A stretch of DNA of 7,272 nt from Nitrospinota bacterium (lineage in GTDB: Bacteria > Nitrospinota > Nitrospinia > UBA9942), in NCBI GenBank assembly GCA_016200365.1, contig JACQEW010000002.1, positions 1-7,272 on the forward strand, in the 5' to 3' direction. Positions 5,379 through 7,272 of the stretch are shown here, piece after piece. The translations under genes and the position numbers were made by a program. How positions within the stretch are numbered: the first letter of the stretch is position 1; the number at the start of each line of letters is the position of its first letter. Below the pieces are notes generated by a model that was not told the origin of the DNA, did no database searches, and saw only the letters and a program-made list of their open reading frames with translations.

Positions 5379-5384
5379 ATTATA
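5379..5384 (-). promoter_or_regulatory. Candidate -10 box for a leaderless dut transcript
   Basis: A perfect TATAAT on the minus strand ends five bases before the dut ATG, which would put the transcription start at or within a base or two of the start codon. No good -35 lies 16-18 bases upstream, where the palindromic repeat begins. AT-rich sequence makes a chance match possible. Confidence 0.3.
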
Positions 5385-5392
5385 AAATCATG

Positions 5393-5543
5393 GAACACGA
5401 ATTTCACGAATATACGAATGACACGAATGTATTAGAAACAAGAAGCAAGAAACAAGAAAAAATCTTATATCTTGCATCTTGCTTCCTGCATCTTGCCTCT
5501 TGTTTATTTCGTGTAATTAGTCCCATTCGTGCTATTCGTGTTC
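5393..5543. repeat. Nested periodic palindrome between pap2 and dut
   Basis: The outer arms (5393-5430 and 5507-5543) are imperfect inverted repeats built from units around CACGAAT with a period of about 9 bp; their distal ends GAACACGAAT are identical. The inner layer has 7-bp period: ACAAGAA, GCAAGAA, ACAAGAA on the left (5438-5458), and ATCTTGC, ATCTTGC, TTCCTGC, ATCTTGC, CTCTTGT on the right (5469-5503). The inner core is of the same type as in the palindrome at 4731-4868, while the outer arms are unrelated. The right arm runs into the last 12 codons of the PAP2 gene. Confidence 0.88.
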
Positions 5544-6103
5544 AGGTTTTTGTTTTCTTTATATATCCCTGTTATCCGATTATAAATCAAAATAACCATC
5601 GAGCCGTATAATATCCCGAAAATCCCGCCTGCTATAACATCGGAGGGGTAATGAACGGCGAGGTATACCCTTGACAGGCATACCAGGACGGCAATAGTCA
5701 GCATGTAAATCAAGAGAACTCTGTATCTATAAACCAATACGACGGTTAAAGCAAATATATTCGAGGCATGGGAAGATGGAAAGGATGGATTAGAAGGGCA
5801 GCCGAGAATGAGGCGTAGTGTTTCCGTCGGGAGAGCACTGCACGGTCTTGCCCTCCCGAACATAAATTTAACGACATGGGAATTGAGATAATCACTAATG
5901 CTTACAGCAGCCATAACTAAAAGGATTGTCATCAGCCCCTTTTTCCAATCCCTGATAATCATTATTGCCATTACTGCAAGGATAATGAAATACCAGTTTC
6001 TATAATTTGTAACAAAGGGCATCAGGACATCGAAAAACCTGTTCTCCATCCCACTGTTTACTGCATATAAAAGGTAGGTATCTATATCTTCAAGTAACTG
6101 CAT
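5504..6103 (-). CDS. PAP2-family membrane phosphatase
   Basis: This is an integral membrane phosphatase of 199 residues with the full three-part signature. K79-x6-R86-P87 lies in KFMFGRARP, the FPSSH motif is at 108-112 (His112), and SR-x5-H-x3-D spans 144-155 (Arg145, His151 nucleophile, Asp155). Hydrophobic segments are near 38-50, 58-70, 116-125, 131-143 and 157-174, consistent with five or six passes and an outward-facing active site. Family members dephosphorylate undecaprenyl pyrophosphate, phosphatidylglycerol phosphate or lipid A. Lying between glmS and the Kdo genes, a carrier-lipid or lipid A role is most likely, but the substrate cannot be read from sequence. The ATG at 6103 has no ribosome site. 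The last 12 residues (NTNSTNGTNYTK) and the stop codon are encoded by an intergenic repeat, so the native tail may have been replaced. Confidence 0.92.
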   Translation of the reverse strand: MQLLEDIDTYLLYAVNSGMENRFFDVLMPFVTNYRNWYFIILAVMAIMIIRDWKKGLMTILLVMAAVSISDYLNSHVVKFMFGRARPCSALPTETLRLILGCPSNPSFPSSHASNIFALTVVLVYRYRVLLIYMLTIAVLVCLSRVYLAVHYPSDVIAGGIFGILYGSMVILIYNRITGIYKENKNLNTNSTNGTNYTK

Positions 6104-6119
6104 TACTTAAATAGTTCAC

Positions 6120-6297
6120 ACTGAAAAATGACCTTTTTTTCACTTCCGTTATTTTTCCTTTTGCTCTATTTTAACCCCCCTCAATCCCCCCTTAAAATAA
6201 GGGGGGAGGAAGGGGGGTTGAACAAAAGAAAAAATGCGGTGTAAGGAAAAGTTTTATAATCCACCGGAAAAGTCGTTCAAAAAAGTCATTTTTCAGT
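6120..6297. repeat. Nested palindrome between glmS and pap2
   Basis: A 13-bp perfect inverted repeat, ACTGAAAAATGAC (6120-6132) and GTCATTTTTCAGT (6285-6297), encloses a second pair CTTTTG (6158-6163) / CAAAAG and a central C-rich hairpin. A third, partial copy of the outer arm (GTCATTTTTCA) lies at 6328-6338. The arrangement parallels the other two palindromes in layering but shares no sequence with them. No open frame is present in the whole 246-base gap. Confidence 0.8.
6173..6219. repeat. C-rich/G-rich hairpin at the palindrome centre
   Basis: AACCCCCCT (6173-6181) pairs with AGGGGGGTT (6211-6219), and TCCCCCCTT (6185-6193) with AAGGGGGGA (6199-6207), around the loop AAAAT with a small three-base internal loop. 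This would be a very stable hairpin and, lying between glmS and pap2, could attenuate or block read-through. No T run follows the stem on either strand, so it is not a standard intrinsic terminator. The two G6 runs on one strand could also form other structures. Confidence 0.75.
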
Positions 6298-6316
6298 ATC
6301 AAATGAATAGTATTCA

Positions 6317-6339
6317 GTGAAAAAAATGTCATTTTTCAC
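6317..6339 (-). terminator. Possible hairpin terminator after glmS
   Basis: GTGAAAAA (6317-6324) pairs with TTTTTCAC (6332-6339) around a seven-base loop, starting 10 bases after the glmS stop. On the minus strand the 3' arm is T-rich (TTTTTTTCAC), but the stem has only three G-C pairs and no T run follows it. Together with the C-rich hairpin beyond, it may end the glmS transcript. Confidence 0.3.
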
Positions 6340-6349
6340 CTAACACGAA

Positions 6350-7272
6350 TTATGCTACTGTAACGGATTTGGCAAGGGAGCGGGGTTTATCTATATTTCG
6401 TTTCAAAGCGACTGCTGTAAAATAGGCAAACAACTGGGATACTACAAGCTCTAAAAAGGGGGCGATTATCTCGTGAACCTTTGGCAGGACAATCTCCTCG
6501 TTAAACAGTTTTTCGTCTCCCCCTTTTTCGCCAAAATGGAATCCGATAATGAATCCCTTTCTCGCCTTTATCTCCTCTGCACTCCCTGCCGAGAGCTTGT
6601 AAAGCTCCTCATCGCTTTTCGGCGGCATGAACATGATTGAATAAAGCCTATCGTCTATCAGCGCAATAGTCCCGTGTTTTAAAAAACCTGCCGGCATCCC
6701 CTCTGCATGAACATAGGCAACCTCTTTCATCTTCAATGACGACTCCAGGGCTATCGGGTAATATTTTCCCCTGCCTAAATAGAGCCAGTTGTTTATATGA
6801 GAATATTTATGGGCTATGGTATGTATGAATCCTGATTTTTCGTTCAGCACCTTCTGGATGAGTTCGGGGAGATGGGATATCTGCTTCTCAATCTCATTTT
6901 TATTTTTAATATTTATTTTTTTATTTCTTAACGCCACCTCAAGTGCAATCAGGAGAAGTATAATCATCTGAGAAAGTGCCGCCTTTGTGCTGATTACGCA
7001 TATCTCAGGTCCCGAGCCCTGCATTATAGGCAAATCCACAAGGCGGGCGATGGATGAGCCCATTACATTTACAACAGCCGCTGTCTTCGCGCCTTTTGCC
7101 TTTGCATGCTTCAAGGCGCTCAAGGTATCATAAGTCTCGCCCGACTGCGATATCGCTATAACCAAAGTATCCTTATCGATATTTGCGAGGTTTTTAAACT
7201 CATCGGAGCTTACAGCAGGGGTAAAGATGCCTGCGAGGGATGAGAAGTGATATTCGCTCATAAGAGATACAT
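6350..7272 (-). CDS. glmS: Glutamine--fructose-6-phosphate aminotransferase, C-terminal part
   Basis: GlmS converts fructose-6-phosphate and glutamine to glucosamine-6-phosphate, the entry point to peptidoglycan and lipid A amino sugars. About 307 of roughly 610 residues are present; the frame continues past the right edge, so the Met at 7261 is internal and the N-terminal glutaminase domain is outside. Two SIS domains are seen. ISQSGET in the first binds sugar phosphate, followed by GPEICVISTKAA. The second has LGRGKYYPIALESSLKMKE, HAEGMPAGFLKHG and the C-terminal tail KPRSLAKSVTVA. Counterparts of E. coli Lys485, Glu488, His504 and Lys603 are present, so the isomerase site looks intact. One oddity is AGFLKHGT where most relatives have AGELKHGP. 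No glmS-type ribozyme can be assessed because the 5' end is missing. Confidence 0.94.
   Translation of the reverse strand, partial: VSLMSEYHFSSLAGIFTPAVSSDEFKNLANIDKDTLVIAISQSGETYDTLSALKHAKAKGAKTAAVVNVMGSSIARLVDLPIMQGSGPEICVISTKAALSQMIILLLIALEVALRNKKINIKNKNEIEKQISHLPELIQKVLNEKSGFIHTIAHKYSHINNWLYLGRGKYYPIALESSLKMKEVAYVHAEGMPAGFLKHGTIALIDDRLYSIMFMPPKSDEELYKLSAGSAEEIKARKGFIIGFHFGEKGGDEKLFNEEIVLPKVHEIIAPFLELVVSQLFAYFTAVALKRNIDKPRSLAKSVTVA

Noticed and set aside
4731..5543. The two palindromes around dut as ends of a transposon carrying dut
   Set aside because: Each palindrome is complete in itself, their outer arms differ, no transposase is present and dut is a normal core gene.
6173..6219. C-rich hairpin as a standard Rho-independent terminator
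   Set aside because: No T run follows the stem on either strand, so it is listed as a structured repeat only.

Overview
The window reads as a chromosomal segment of a diderm (LPS-making) bacterium. Every supported gene lies on the minus strand, so transcription runs from the right edge to the left. The moderately low GC, the Kdo-synthesis genes and the many short periodic palindromes between genes fit an uncultured Nitrospirota- or Desulfobacterota-like lineage. That assignment is an inference from style, not from a marker gene.

Right part (about 3200-7272), core metabolism. In transcription order: the C-terminal half of glmS (cut by the window edge), a PAP2-family membrane phosphatase, dut, kdsD and kdsC. 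GlmS makes glucosamine-6-phosphate for peptidoglycan and lipid A. KdsD makes arabinose-5-phosphate and KdsC releases free Kdo for the LPS core. The PAP2 protein probably recycles a lipid carrier or trims a lipid phosphate. Dut keeps uracil out of DNA. The three gaps glmS/pap2, pap2/dut and dut/kdsD each hold a nested palindrome, and a 7-bp tandem repeat abuts the kdsC start codon. A near-consensus sigma70 promoter with an UP-like A-tract element follows dut and should drive kdsD-kdsC. It places one palindrome inside the 5' leader.

Middle part (about 687-3120), an accessory block between kdsC and der. It holds a 415-residue unknown protein resembling the CoiA/PD-(D/E)XK nuclease group, a 131-bp structure with the layout of an integron attC site directly after that gene's stop codon, an overlapping DUF4258-DUF2283 toxin-antitoxin-like pair, and an orphan UPF0175-like antitoxin. 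The simplest reading is one or two integron-type gene cassettes, without an integrase in view, inserted into a core-gene neighbourhood.

Left part (1-356): the N-terminal third of the ribosome-assembly GTPase Der, running off the left edge. Bases 357-686 hold no supportable gene.
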